Made by a program: the position numbers and the translations under genes. The notes below the pieces were generated by a model that searched no databases, was not told the origin of the DNA, and was given only the letters and a program-made list of their open reading frames with translations. A DNA stretch of 40,390 nucleotides from Pseudomarimonas arenosa (GTDB taxonomy: Bacteria; Pseudomonadota; Gammaproteobacteria; Xanthomonadales; Xanthomonadaceae), in the NCBI RefSeq assembly GCF_014841215.1, contig NZ_JACYTR010000044.1:1-40390 (forward strand), given 5' to 3'. Positions 8,472-17,128 of the stretch are shown here, piece by piece (positions within the stretch are counted from its first letter, which is position 1; every line of letters begins with the position of its first letter).

Positions 8472-8540
8472 TGCGCCGAAAGTCATGATCGTGACTTATG
8501 GCAGAGTGTTTTCTTTAGCTGGCGTTTTGTTTTCGGCGCA
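8472..8540. promoter_or_regulatory. Nested inverted repeats in a divergent intergenic region
   Basis: The 239-bp gap between divergent genes (starts at 8404 and 8644) has two symmetric signals. One is an 18-bp imperfect palindrome, AAGTCA-N6-TGACTT (8480-8497). The other is a 10-bp perfect inverted repeat, TGCGCCGAAA (8472-8481) with TTTCGGCGCA (8531-8540). The spacer between the long arms is AT-rich for this genome (8498-8530). The arrangement suggests an operator or looped regulatory site for one or both genes. No regulator is known. Confidence 0.4.
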
Positions 8541-8643
8541 TCTATTGGTTTCGGCTGCGACGTAATGAGGCCTGGCAGCGATGAAGCGAACAGTCGACAT
8601 CGCTTCTTAGCATGGTGTTTCAACAGTTGTCGGGGGAGAGGCA

Positions 8644-10464
8644 ATGGGCTGGATGGTGAGGACTGGCACAATCTGTGCGTGCTATCTCTTGCTCGTGCCG
8701 TTGGGGTTGTACAGCGCGGTGGGGTGGGCGGCGGAGTCGACGGTCGACTGGGTGCGCGAGGAGCCCAAGGCGTTCGCTCAGGCTCGAGAGGAGAAGCGTC
8801 TTGTCCTGCTCTATCTTGAGGCTGTCTGGTGCCACTGGTGCCATGTGATGGATGAGCGCACCTACCGCGATGAGAAAGTACGGCAACTGATCTCCGAGCA
8901 CTATGTTCCGTTGCGCATCGATCAGGACGGGCGGCCGGATCTTGCGGCGCGCTATCGGGACGTGGGCTGGCCGGCAACGGTGGTATTCGATGCGGATGGA
9001 CGAGAGATCCTCAAGCGCCAGGGCTTCGTTCCGCCTGAGCCGATGGCCCGGCTGCTGCAGGCCGTGGTCGATGATCCGTCGCCCGAAGCGGCGTCGCGTG
9101 TGCTGGCGGATGTCGTGTCCAGTGGCAGCGAGGCGCCGGAAGCTGCGACACTTAACGAATCGTTGCGCCAGAGGTTGATTGCACGCCATGAGCGATCGGT
9201 GGATATGCAGCGCGGCGGTCTGAAGATGGCGCAGCGCTATCTCGACCGCGACAGCGTTGAGTATTCCCTGCGTCAGGCCGCCCTTGGCGATGATGTGGAG
9301 GCCCAGCGGGCGAAGGTTTCGCTGGATGCGGCGCTGGCCCTGCTCGACCCGGCCTGGGGCGGTTTCTATCAGTACTCGACGGGTGGCGATTGGCGTCACC
9401 CGCACTTCGAGAAATTGACCGCCATCCAAGCCGACTACCTGCGCATCTATGCTTTGGCCTGGTCGCTGACCGGCGATCGCCGTTACCGTCAGGCGGTGGA
9501 GCAGGTGATCGCCTATCTTGAGCGGTTCATGCTATCTGCCGAGGGGGGCTACTTCGCCAGTCAGGATGCCGACCTCAAGCCGGGCGAGCATGCAGCTGAC
9601 TTCTTCGCCCTGGACGACGCGGCACGCATGGCCCTGGGGGTGCCCCGTATCGCCGAACAGCGCTACACGCGAGAAACCGCCTTGGTCGCCGAGGCCTTGG
9701 CGATCTGGTACGAGATCAGTGGTGAGCGCAGCGCCCTGGACCGCGCCCGTGCGGCCTGTGTTTGGGTGCTCGCTGTGCGCAGCCGTCCGGAGGGCGGATT
9801 CCTGCACTTGTCGCAGGACGACACCACCCCCTATCTGGCCGACCAGTTGGCTGCGATGCGCGCCTTTACCCAGATGTACAAGGTGACGGCCGAGCGATCC
9901 TGGCTCAAGGAGGCTGGAATCGCCGCCAAGACGATCGAGCAGCATCTGCGCGCATCTTCAGGGTATCTGGCCGCGCCGCGAGGTAGCTCGGTGATCGCGC
10001 CGGTGGCGCCGATTGACGAGAGCATCGCGCTGGCGCGTGCCCTTAACCGATTGCTTCGCTATAGCGCCGATCCGTTGCATCAGGCGATGGCCGAGCATGC
10101 GATGCGGCATCTGTCGCGGCCGGAAGTGGCTCTGGCGCGCTTTACCGAGATTGGCATCGTGTTGGCCGACGAGGAGCGGCAGGTAGCGCCGCTGCATCTG
10201 ACCGTGGTCGGCGGCAAGCAGGATCCGGAGGCGCAGGCCTTGTTCGCGGCGGCCATGCGCCAGCCGGCGGCTGACAAGCGGCTCGATTGGTGGGATCCGG
10301 CTGAAGGGCCGCTGCCCAATCCGGATATCCGCTACCCAAGCTTGAGCCGCGCGGCGGCCTTCGTATGCAATGAGGGTCGCTGTTCGACGCCCTTGCATGA
10401 AGCCGGCGAAATCGCTGACTTCCTGCGTAGCCTGGACCAAGAATCCCGCCCTATCAGTCAATGA
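8644..10464 (+). CDS. Exported DUF255 (YyaL/SSP411-like) thioredoxin-fold protein
   Basis: The ATG at 8644 is preceded by a very strong GGGGGAGAG. The 606-residue product begins with a hydrophobic signal segment (about 11-30, ending VGWAAES). A thioredoxin-like domain with the DUF255 hallmark CHWCHVM follows (Cys63 and Cys66), then GWPATVVFDADG. Residues about 220-600 form an (alpha/alpha)-barrel-like region with GGFYQYSTGGDW, GGYFASQDAD and GGFLHLSQDD, as in YyaL and mammalian SPATA20. Family members usually run near 680 residues and are cytoplasmic. The signal sequence suggests a periplasmic form whose CxxC could be redox-active. Substrate unknown. It lies about 105 bp upstream of the diguanylate cyclase gene on the same strand. 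Confidence 0.8.
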   Translation: MGWMVRTGTICACYLLLVPLGLYSAVGWAAESTVDWVREEPKAFAQAREEKRLVLLYLEAVWCHWCHVMDERTYRDEKVRQLISEHYVPLRIDQDGRPDLAARYRDVGWPATVVFDADGREILKRQGFVPPEPMARLLQAVVDDPSPEAASRVLADVVSSGSEAPEAATLNESLRQRLIARHERSVDMQRGGLKMAQRYLDRDSVEYSLRQAALGDDVEAQRAKVSLDAALALLDPAWGGFYQYSTGGDWRHPHFEKLTAIQADYLRIYALAWSLTGDRRYRQAVEQVIAYLERFMLSAEGGYFASQDADLKPGEHAADFFALDDAARMALGVPRIAEQRYTRETALVAEALAIWYEISGERSALDRARAACVWVLAVRSRPEGGFLHLSQDDTTPYLADQLAAMRAFTQMYKVTAERSWLKEAGIAAKTIEQHLRASSGYLAAPRGSSVIAPVAPIDESIALARALNRLLRYSADPLHQAMAEHAMRHLSRPEVALARFTEIGIVLADEERQVAPLHLTVVGGKQDPEAQALFAAAMRQPAADKRLDWWDPAEGPLPNPDIRYPSLSRAAAFVCNEGRCSTPLHEAGEIADFLRSLDQESRPISQ

Positions 10465-10569
10465 GCCGGCGAGGCGCTGCTGGCCAGTGACCGCATTGTA
10501 GGCAACTCTACCCTCGGTCCTGCGCTGAAGCCGTCGACAGGCGTATGCTTGGTCGCATCGGCCGTCGTC

Positions 10570-11502
10570 ATGGCTCGCGGCGGCGAAGGGGGCTGTGTGC
10601 GCGACTTCGACCGCTTCTTGCTCACCGTTGTCTACGACATTCCCTTGCTGCTGTTCGTGGTGGATCCCGAGAGTGGCGAGATCGTGTATGCCAATCAGCA
10701 CACCAGGTCGACCCTGGGTGAGCACTGCGTCGGCCGTTCGTTTGCCGAGGTATTTCCAGCCGGAGGCGGCAGCCACTACTTCGTCAGCTATACGCAGCGT
10801 CAGGACGGCGATCAGGATGCCGCCCCGCCGCTGCGTTCCGAGTACTACGACGACGACAGCGAGAACTGGTATCACGTATTGCAACGTTCGATCGAGTGGG
10901 CCGATGGCAGCAGCAAGTACCTGATCCTGCTGAATGAGATCAATGCGCTGAAGCGATTGCAGAAGGATCTTAGCGAGGCCCACGCTGCGGTCGCCTTCAA
11001 GAACCGTGAGCTGGAACATGCAGCTAAGACCGATCGGCTCACCCACCTGTACAACCGCCGTCACCTGGATGCGATCCTGGAGCAGGAGATGGTGCGGTTT
11101 CGCCGCTTCTGCAAGCCCTTTTCTCTATTGATCGTCGATTGCGACAGATTCAAGCAGGTCAACGATCAGCACGGTCATCAGGTCGGGGACATAGTGCTGG
11201 TGCATCTGGCGCGCCTGCTGGCAACCGGAGTGCGCGCGACCGATACCGTGGGGCGCTGGGGCGGTGAGGAGTTCTTGATCGTGTTGCCGGAAACCCATTT
11301 GCGCAGCGCCGCGCTCGTGGCTGAAAAGCTTCGTCAAAGCATCGATCAGCACGAGTTTCCGGTGATCGGCCACATCACCAGTAGTTTCGGCGCGACGGAA
11401 TTGCGTGGCGATGAAGACATCAAGGACCTGGTCGCCCGTGCAGACGCGGCCTTGTACAAGGCCAAGCACAATGGCCGCAATCGGGTCGAGGTGATGAGTT
11501 GA
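10570..11502 (+). CDS. PAS-GGDEF diguanylate cyclase
   Basis: Predicted cytoplasmic enzyme making cyclic di-GMP from two GTP. From the ATG at 10570 it has 310 residues: a PAS-like sensor (about 20-125), a short helical linker (125-155) and a GGDEF domain. The active-site motif is GGEEF (231-235). The product-inhibition I-site RATD (222-225) is exactly five residues before it, so feedback control is expected. The start is uncertain: a GTG at 10597 has a better ribosome binding site (AAGGGGG), and an in-frame TTG lies at 10549. No transmembrane segment is present. The stop codon is one base from the start of the giant sensor gene, so the two are almost surely co-translated. Confidence 0.9.
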   Translation: MARGGEGGCVRDFDRFLLTVVYDIPLLLFVVDPESGEIVYANQHTRSTLGEHCVGRSFAEVFPAGGGSHYFVSYTQRQDGDQDAAPPLRSEYYDDDSENWYHVLQRSIEWADGSSKYLILLNEINALKRLQKDLSEAHAAVAFKNRELEHAAKTDRLTHLYNRRHLDAILEQEMVRFRRFCKPFSLLIVDCDRFKQVNDQHGHQVGDIVLVHLARLLATGVRATDTVGRWGGEEFLIVLPETHLRSAALVAEKLRQSIDQHEFPVIGHITSSFGATELRGDEDIKDLVARADAALYKAKHNGRNRVEVMS

Positions 11503-11503
11503 G

Positions 11504-14500
11504 ATGAGAAGCCTGTGCGGCCTGCTGCTGTGGTTGGCCTCGGCGGCCATGGTCTTGGCCACTGAACCACCACCGCAGAAGGTCAGCCTGCAACTGCAGT
11601 GGAAGCATCAGTTCGAGTTCGCTGGCTTCTATGCAGCCAAACAGCAAGGCTACTACCGAGACGTCGGGCTGGAAGTCGAGTTCGTCGAATACAGCCCGGA
11701 CATCGACACGCTCGAAGAGGTGCTCTCAGGGCGCAAGGAGTTTGGCATCTGGGGGGCGCAGCTGATTCGCGAGCGCTTGCAGGGCGTTCCAGTCGTGCTG
11801 GTCGGTAACTATTTCAAGCGCTCGCCACTGGTCATTCTTGCCCAGCCGGACATCTCGTCACCGGGAGATCTGCGCGGACGGCGACTGATGGCACCCGAGG
11901 GCGATATCGGTACGGTGAGCTATCAGATCATGTTTCGCCAGTTCGGCCTGCGCACTGAAGACATCGTTCTCGTGCCGCACTCATTCCGTGTCGATGAGTT
12001 CTTGCGAGGTGAGGTCGACGCCATGTCGGCCTTTGTTACCGACCAGCCATTCTATCTGCGTCAGGCCGGCAAACCGTTCAATGTGCTCGATCCCAACAAC
12101 TATGGCGCTGAGTTGTATGACGTCAATTTGTTTACCTCGGAAGCCTACGCCAGGAAGTTCCCGGCCCAGGTACGGGCATTTCGCGATGCTAGCAATCGCG
12201 GCTGGGACTATGCCCTGGCACATCCGGAAGAGCTGATCGCGCTGATCTTGCGTGACTACAACACCCAGGGACGATCGGCGGAAGGGTTACGCTTCGAGGC
12301 GCGTGAAACCAACAAGGTCATGCTGCCGCGCGTCTACCCGGTGGGCGATATCGACTCCGGCAAGTTGAGGCGTATGGCGGAGCTATATGTTCAGTTGGGT
12401 GAGGCGGATTCCTTGGATGGCTTGCAGGGCTTCGTATTGGACGGAGACTCTGCAGTCGGCCAGGCGACCGAGACGCTGCAGCTCAGTGCCGAGGAGCGGG
12501 CCTTCGTTGCCGAGCATCCGGTGATTCGGGTCAGCAACGAGATCGATTGGCCACCATTCGACTTCTTTGAAAATGGCGCCGCTCAAGGGTATTCAGTTGA
12601 TCTGTTGCGTCTGGTGGCGCGCAAGATCGGGGTTCAGATCGAGTTCGTGCAGCACGACACCTGGCCGGCGCTGGTGCAGGCATTCTGTGACAAGGAGATC
12701 GACATCCTGCACCCAACCGATCGCTCCACCGAGGCGACGCGCTGCGGGTTGTTTACCGAGCCGGTGATCCGTGAAACCTCGCAGTTCCTCACCCGGCGCG
12801 ATTTCAAGCCAGTTCATGAGATTCAGGACCTGTTCGGCAGCGTTGTTGCCACGCCCGCAGGCTGGGAGCAGACCGAAGTATTGCGCCGACTCTATCCCGA
12901 CCGGCTACGCTTCATCGAAACCAAGGGAATCGAGGACGCCATCGACGCCGTGCGCGATGGCCGGGCCGATGCGACCACTGACTTCGGCTCATCCCTGCAC
13001 TATCACATCAACCGTTCCGGCTACACCAACCTGATCGTGCAAGGCATGTGGACGCGCGCTGACAAGGGCGGCGAGTTCGAAGCACTGTACCTGGCCGCTC
13101 GCAACGACTGGCCCATCCTGCAGCGCCTGCTGCAGCGCGGTTTGGCCGCCGTCAGCGTGGCGGAGCGGCGAGAGCTGCAGATGCGCTGGCTGGATGCTCG
13201 TGGACAGATCGCAGCGCTCGATCTCAGCGCGGAGGAGCGCGCCTTCCTGCGAGCCCATCCGGTGATTCGCGCCAGCAGTGAAGTGAATTACCCGCCGTTT
13301 GATTTCCTGCAAGGCGGAGAGCCTAGCGGCTACAGTATCGAACTGCTCAACTTGCTGGCCGAGCGCGTTGGCTTTCGGGTCGAGTACGTGACCCATGAGA
13401 GCTGGTCAGAGTTGATTGAAATGCATCGTCGGGGGGAAATCGACCTTCTTCACTCACTGTTTCGCTCTGCTGACCGGGAAGTGTGGGGGGAATTCTCCCA
13501 GCCCTACATGCGGGTGCGCCAGGTATTCGTCAATCGCAAGGGCGGCCCGCGCCTGAGTGAGTTCGCTGAACTTGAAGGCAAGGTCGTTGCGGTTGGCAAG
13601 GGGTGGGCGCACGACGACTATCTCGCCAGGAACTATCCCGCGATCAGACGTTTGCCCGTTGAAAACGTCGAGCAGATGCTCGATGCAGTGTCGACTGGAC
13701 GTGCCGACGCCACCTTGGAGTCGGAAGCGGTACTGCGCTACTGGATGGACAAGAAGGCCCTGACTGATCTGCAGGTCGCCGGCTGGGTGCGAGAGCTGGC
13801 GCAGAACGAAACTGGCAGCCATTACTTCATGGGGCAGAAGTCGGCGCCGGAACTGGTCGGAATTCTGGACAAGGCGATGGCATCGCTGACGCCCGCTGAT
13901 TTGCGGCCGCTGCAGTCGAAATGGTTGAGCAGTCTGCAGCAGGAAACCGCTTCGTTGGTGGAATTGAGCGTGGAGGAGAGTAGCTATTTGCGGCAGAAGG
14001 GTCGATTGCGCCTGTGTGTGGACCCCGAAAGCCCTCCTTACGAGCGCATCAACGAAAAGGGAAACTACGAGGGGGTTGGCGCCGACCTCGCCCAGCTGAT
14101 CAGTGATCGAATCAATCTGCCGTTGGAAACGCATGTAACACCGCATTGGGATGCCTCGTTGGCTGCCCTGCGTGCGCGTGACTGCGATCTGATGTTGCTG
14201 GTGACCGATCTTCCGAGCCGACGCGATCGAATGGATTTCACCCGCACCTATGTGGAGGAGCCGCTGGTGGTGGCGACTCGCGCGTCCGAAGTATTCGTGC
14301 GCGATATTCAGGCCATCGGCGATCGGCCCGTTGCGATCGTCAAGGGGTACTCCTACTCCGACATTCTGCGTCAGCGGCATCCTGACATACACATTGTCGA
14401 TGTCGAGAGTGCCGAGCACGGGCTGGCGGACGTGCGTGATGGCAGGGTCTGGGGCTACATCGGTTCGATTCCGGCCGTGGCCTACAGTCTGGCCAAACAC

Positions 14501-16744
14501 CGCATGTTCGATCTCAAGATCGCTGGCAAGCTTGAAGTCAGTGATGAGCTGAGTGTGGCGACGCGCAATGATGAGCCCTTGTTGGTTGGCATCATGCAGA
14601 AGGCCATAGACTCGATCAGCGATGCCGAACGGCGCGAGATCATCAATCGATGGATCTCGGTTCGCTACGAGCAGGCTTTCGATTACGCATTGTTCTGGAA
14701 GATCGGGGCGGCGGCATTACTGGTGTTGTTCGCCATCGGAATCTGGAATCGAAAATTGGCGCGCTTCAACACCGCCCTTGGTCGGGCAAAGGAACAAGCC
14801 CAGTCTGCGCTGAGCCAAGTGGCCATGCTGCTGGACAACTCGGGCCAAGGCTTCCTTTCGTTTGGGCCGGATCTGGTGGTGGAGCCGGGCTGTAGTCGCG
14901 AATGTGAGCGCATCTTTGGCGGCGAGGCCGATGGGCGTAAGCTCCCCGATCTCTTGGCGCCTGCGAATCCCACTTTGCGCGGACTGGTTGGCAAGACCCT
15001 GCCCCGGGTGATGGCGTCTGCCGACGCCTTGCAGCGCGACGCCTATCTCAGCCTGTTGCCGCGGGAAATCGTGCTCGGTCAGCAGGTTCTGCACGCCGAT
15101 TATCGCTTGATCGGCACCGATCGCATGATGCTGGTGCTGACCGACATCAGTGCGGAAAAAGCCTTGGCGGAACGCTTGGCCCAGGAGCGTTTGCGGCTGG
15201 AGTTCGTTGTTCAGTCGCTGGAGAATCGTGAAGATCTACTGAGCACCCTGCGTGAGTTTGAAGATTTTCGCTCGCGGGCATTGCCGGACCTGCTGAGCTT
15301 TCAGCGCGACCCCATGAGCGTGCTGGACGAATTGTATCGGCGGATTCACACCTTCAAGGGATTGTTTGCGCAGGCCGGTTTACCGCTGATGCCGGAGCAG
15401 CTGCATGACTTGGAGAGCAAGCTGGCGAACCTGCGCCAGTCTCAAGGTGGTTTCGACCTGTCGGAAGTCAAGCGCGTGCTCGGTAGTGTCGACCTTGGGG
15501 CAGTACTCGAACAGGATCTTGAAGTGTTGCGCGAAAAGCTGGGCAGTCAATACTTCAGTGGCGAAACCGAGATACATCTCGCTGCTTCCCTGATCGACCA
15601 ATTGCAAAATGAGGCAGAGGCTCTCTATGGTGCCGACTCACGCATGCTGGATCTGATCAGGCAATTGCGCTTCGAACCCTTGACCACCTTGCTCGCCCCG
15701 TATGGTAGAGCAATGGAACGGTTAGCTAAGAGGCAGGGCAAGCTGTTGGCGCCGATTCGCTTCGAAGGCCTGGACATGCGCGTCGATCCGGCCGTGCTGG
15801 GGCCATTTTGCCGGTCGTTGTCGCACGTGCTTCGCAATGCCGTTGATCACGGTATCGAGGACCCTGATACCCGCTTGCTGGCGGACAAGCCCGAACTCGG
15901 TAGCATCGTCTGCCGTGGCCGCGTCGATGCAGGTCGGCTGATTCTGAGCATCGAAGATGATGGCTGTGGGCTCGATCTTGCGGCCATCGCCGCCAAGGCC
16001 GCTGATCTCGGTCTGATCGACGCGGGCGAAACCGAGTCCTTCGATCTTGCTGATGCCGGACGCATGCTGTTCGCCGATGGGTTTTCGACCCGTGCTTCCG
16101 CCGATGTGGTGTCCGGGCGCGGTGTTGGCCTGGCGGCGGTGCGCGTTGAACTGGAGCGAATCGACGGTGACTACCGGGTCGAGTCGGTGAGCGGGAAAGG
16201 AACCCGCTTTGTGTTCAGCCTGCCCTATGTGACGCCACGCGCCGTATCCGAGCAAGATTCGCCGCTGCAGCGAGCCAACCTGCTGTTGCAACCTCTGCCC
16301 AAGGTGATGCGGGCATTCTGTCTCCAGCACCTTGATCTGGCGATTGAATTTGAATCGGAGTCACGTGAGATCAGCGCCAACGATCTGGGCGAGTTCACCG
16401 CTGTGATCGGATTGGGCAGCGGTCTGGATGCGGAGATTGGCCTTTCAATGAATCGCCCGCTTCTGATGGAGATGACCCGCCGTTTTGGCCCGGAATTCGC
16501 CGAGCATGAACTCACCGGAATGGCGGTCAGCGTCGGCGCCGAGATTCTCAATACCCTGGTGGGCAACGCCACGGTGTATTTCACCCATTTGGCCCATCAT
16601 GTCGACATGGGCACGCCACAGGTGGTGGACAGCGACGACTACCCGATAAGATTCGGGGAGCGCGTTTTTCGGGCAGTCGTCGGTCGCGCCGAGGCCGGAG
16701 AGATCAGCCTGTTCTGCATTCTGCGCGAGGAGTTGATGGCATGA
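11504..16744 (+). CDS. Multi-sensor CheA-like kinase with C-terminal CheX-like domain
   Basis: Predicted inner membrane sensor kinase of 1746 residues. Order: signal peptide (1-20); NMT1/THI5-like binding domain (about 25-250, LQWKHQFEFAGFYAAKQQGY); three SBP_bac_3-like Venus flytraps (about 338-565, 585-810, 834-1053); one transmembrane helix (about 1062-1081); PAS-like domain (about 1098-1215); HPt domain with likely phospho-accepting His1282 (RRIHTFKG); CheA-type ATPase with N box HVLRNAVDHGIED (1441-1453), EDDGCGL (1484-1490), SGRGVGL (1537-1543) and GKGTRF. The tail (about 1610-1740) is CheX-like: Ser1676, Glu1680, Asn1683 and Pro1705 fit the CheC/CheX active-site spacing. No CheW-like coupling domain and no internal receiver are seen. 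The C-terminus overlaps the CheY-like gene by ATGA. Nutrient-binding input is inferred; ligands are unknown. Confidence 0.88.
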   Translation: MRSLCGLLLWLASAAMVLATEPPPQKVSLQLQWKHQFEFAGFYAAKQQGYYRDVGLEVEFVEYSPDIDTLEEVLSGRKEFGIWGAQLIRERLQGVPVVLVGNYFKRSPLVILAQPDISSPGDLRGRRLMAPEGDIGTVSYQIMFRQFGLRTEDIVLVPHSFRVDEFLRGEVDAMSAFVTDQPFYLRQAGKPFNVLDPNNYGAELYDVNLFTSEAYARKFPAQVRAFRDASNRGWDYALAHPEELIALILRDYNTQGRSAEGLRFEARETNKVMLPRVYPVGDIDSGKLRRMAELYVQLGEADSLDGLQGFVLDGDSAVGQATETLQLSAEERAFVAEHPVIRVSNEIDWPPFDFFENGAAQGYSVDLLRLVARKIGVQIEFVQHDTWPALVQAFCDKEIDILHPTDRSTEATRCGLFTEPVIRETSQFLTRRDFKPVHEIQDLFGSVVATPAGWEQTEVLRRLYPDRLRFIETKGIEDAIDAVRDGRADATTDFGSSLHYHINRSGYTNLIVQGMWTRADKGGEFEALYLAARNDWPILQRLLQRGLAAVSVAERRELQMRWLDARGQIAALDLSAEERAFLRAHPVIRASSEVNYPPFDFLQGGEPSGYSIELLNLLAERVGFRVEYVTHESWSELIEMHRRGEIDLLHSLFRSADREVWGEFSQPYMRVRQVFVNRKGGPRLSEFAELEGKVVAVGKGWAHDDYLARNYPAIRRLPVENVEQMLDAVSTGRADATLESEAVLRYWMDKKALTDLQVAGWVRELAQNETGSHYFMGQKSAPELVGILDKAMASLTPADLRPLQSKWLSSLQQETASLVELSVEESSYLRQKGRLRLCVDPESPPYERINEKGNYEGVGADLAQLISDRINLPLETHVTPHWDASLAALRARDCDLMLLVTDLPSRRDRMDFTRTYVEEPLVVATRASEVFVRDIQAIGDRPVAIVKGYSYSDILRQRHPDIHIVDVESAEHGLADVRDGRVWGYIGSIPAVAYSLAKHRMFDLKIAGKLEVSDELSVATRNDEPLLVGIMQKAIDSISDAERREIINRWISVRYEQAFDYALFWKIGAAALLVLFAIGIWNRKLARFNTALGRAKEQAQSALSQVAMLLDNSGQGFLSFGPDLVVEPGCSRECERIFGGEADGRKLPDLLAPANPTLRGLVGKTLPRVMASADALQRDAYLSLLPREIVLGQQVLHADYRLIGTDRMMLVLTDISAEKALAERLAQERLRLEFVVQSLENREDLLSTLREFEDFRSRALPDLLSFQRDPMSVLDELYRRIHTFKGLFAQAGLPLMPEQLHDLESKLANLRQSQGGFDLSEVKRVLGSVDLGAVLEQDLEVLREKLGSQYFSGETEIHLAASLIDQLQNEAEALYGADSRMLDLIRQLRFEPLTTLLAPYGRAMERLAKRQGKLLAPIRFEGLDMRVDPAVLGPFCRSLSHVLRNAVDHGIEDPDTRLLADKPELGSIVCRGRVDAGRLILSIEDDGCGLDLAAIAAKAADLGLIDAGETESFDLADAGRMLFADGFSTRASADVVSGRGVGLAAVRVELERIDGDYRVESVSGKGTRFVFSLPYVTPRAVSEQDSPLQRANLLLQPLPKVMRAFCLQHLDLAIEFESESREISANDLGEFTAVIGLGSGLDAEIGLSMNRPLLMEMTRRFGPEFAEHELTGMAVSVGAEILNTLVGNATVYFTHLAHHVDMGTPQVVDSDDYPIRFGERVFRAVVGRAEAGEISLFCILREELMA

Positions 16745-17112
16745 AACCGCGAACCTTCCTGATCGTTGACGACTCGCCGGCGGTGATCAAGCGCCTCAGT
16801 CTGATTCTGGAAAGCCTGGGGCACGAAGTGGTGGGGACCGCCAGCAATGGTGTGGAAGCCGTCGCCATGGCCCAGGCGCTCAAGCCCAGTGCGATCACCA
16901 TGGATATCCAGATGCCGCAGATGGACGGCCTCGAGGCCACCAAGCGCATCTTGCATGACTACCCGGACAAGCCGGTGATCATCATTACCGCGCATGGTCA
17001 GGAGAGTACCGTGGTCGACGCCATCGGTGTCGGCGCGAAGTATTTCATTTGCAAGCCGATCGAGCGCGACAAGGTGCTTGAGGTTCTTAACAAGGTGTTT
17101 GATGAAACCTAG
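16741..17112 (+). CDS. CheY-like single-domain response regulator
   Basis: A 123-residue stand-alone receiver. The phosphorylation site is Asp55 (TMDIQMP), with acidic pocket Asp10/Asp11, Thr83 (IITAHG) and Lys105 (CKP); all switch residues are present. There is no output domain, so it acts by protein binding or as a phosphate carrier. GGAG lies eight bases before the ATG, and the start overlaps the stop of the CheA/CheX-like gene by four bases. The likely partner is therefore that kinase, with its CheX-like tail as phosphatase. The gene is convergent with the M28 peptidase gene, 16 bp apart. Confidence 0.92.
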   Translation: MKPRTFLIVDDSPAVIKRLSLILESLGHEVVGTASNGVEAVAMAQALKPSAITMDIQMPQMDGLEATKRILHDYPDKPVIIITAHGQESTVVDAIGVGAKYFICKPIERDKVLEVLNKVFDET

Positions 17113-17128
17113 CGCGGATATATCCGGG

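Noticed and set aside
13454-14500. A 348-codon minus-strand frame inside the sensor kinase gene
   Set aside because: The plus strand encodes continuous binding-domain sequence there; the opposite frame has no motif.
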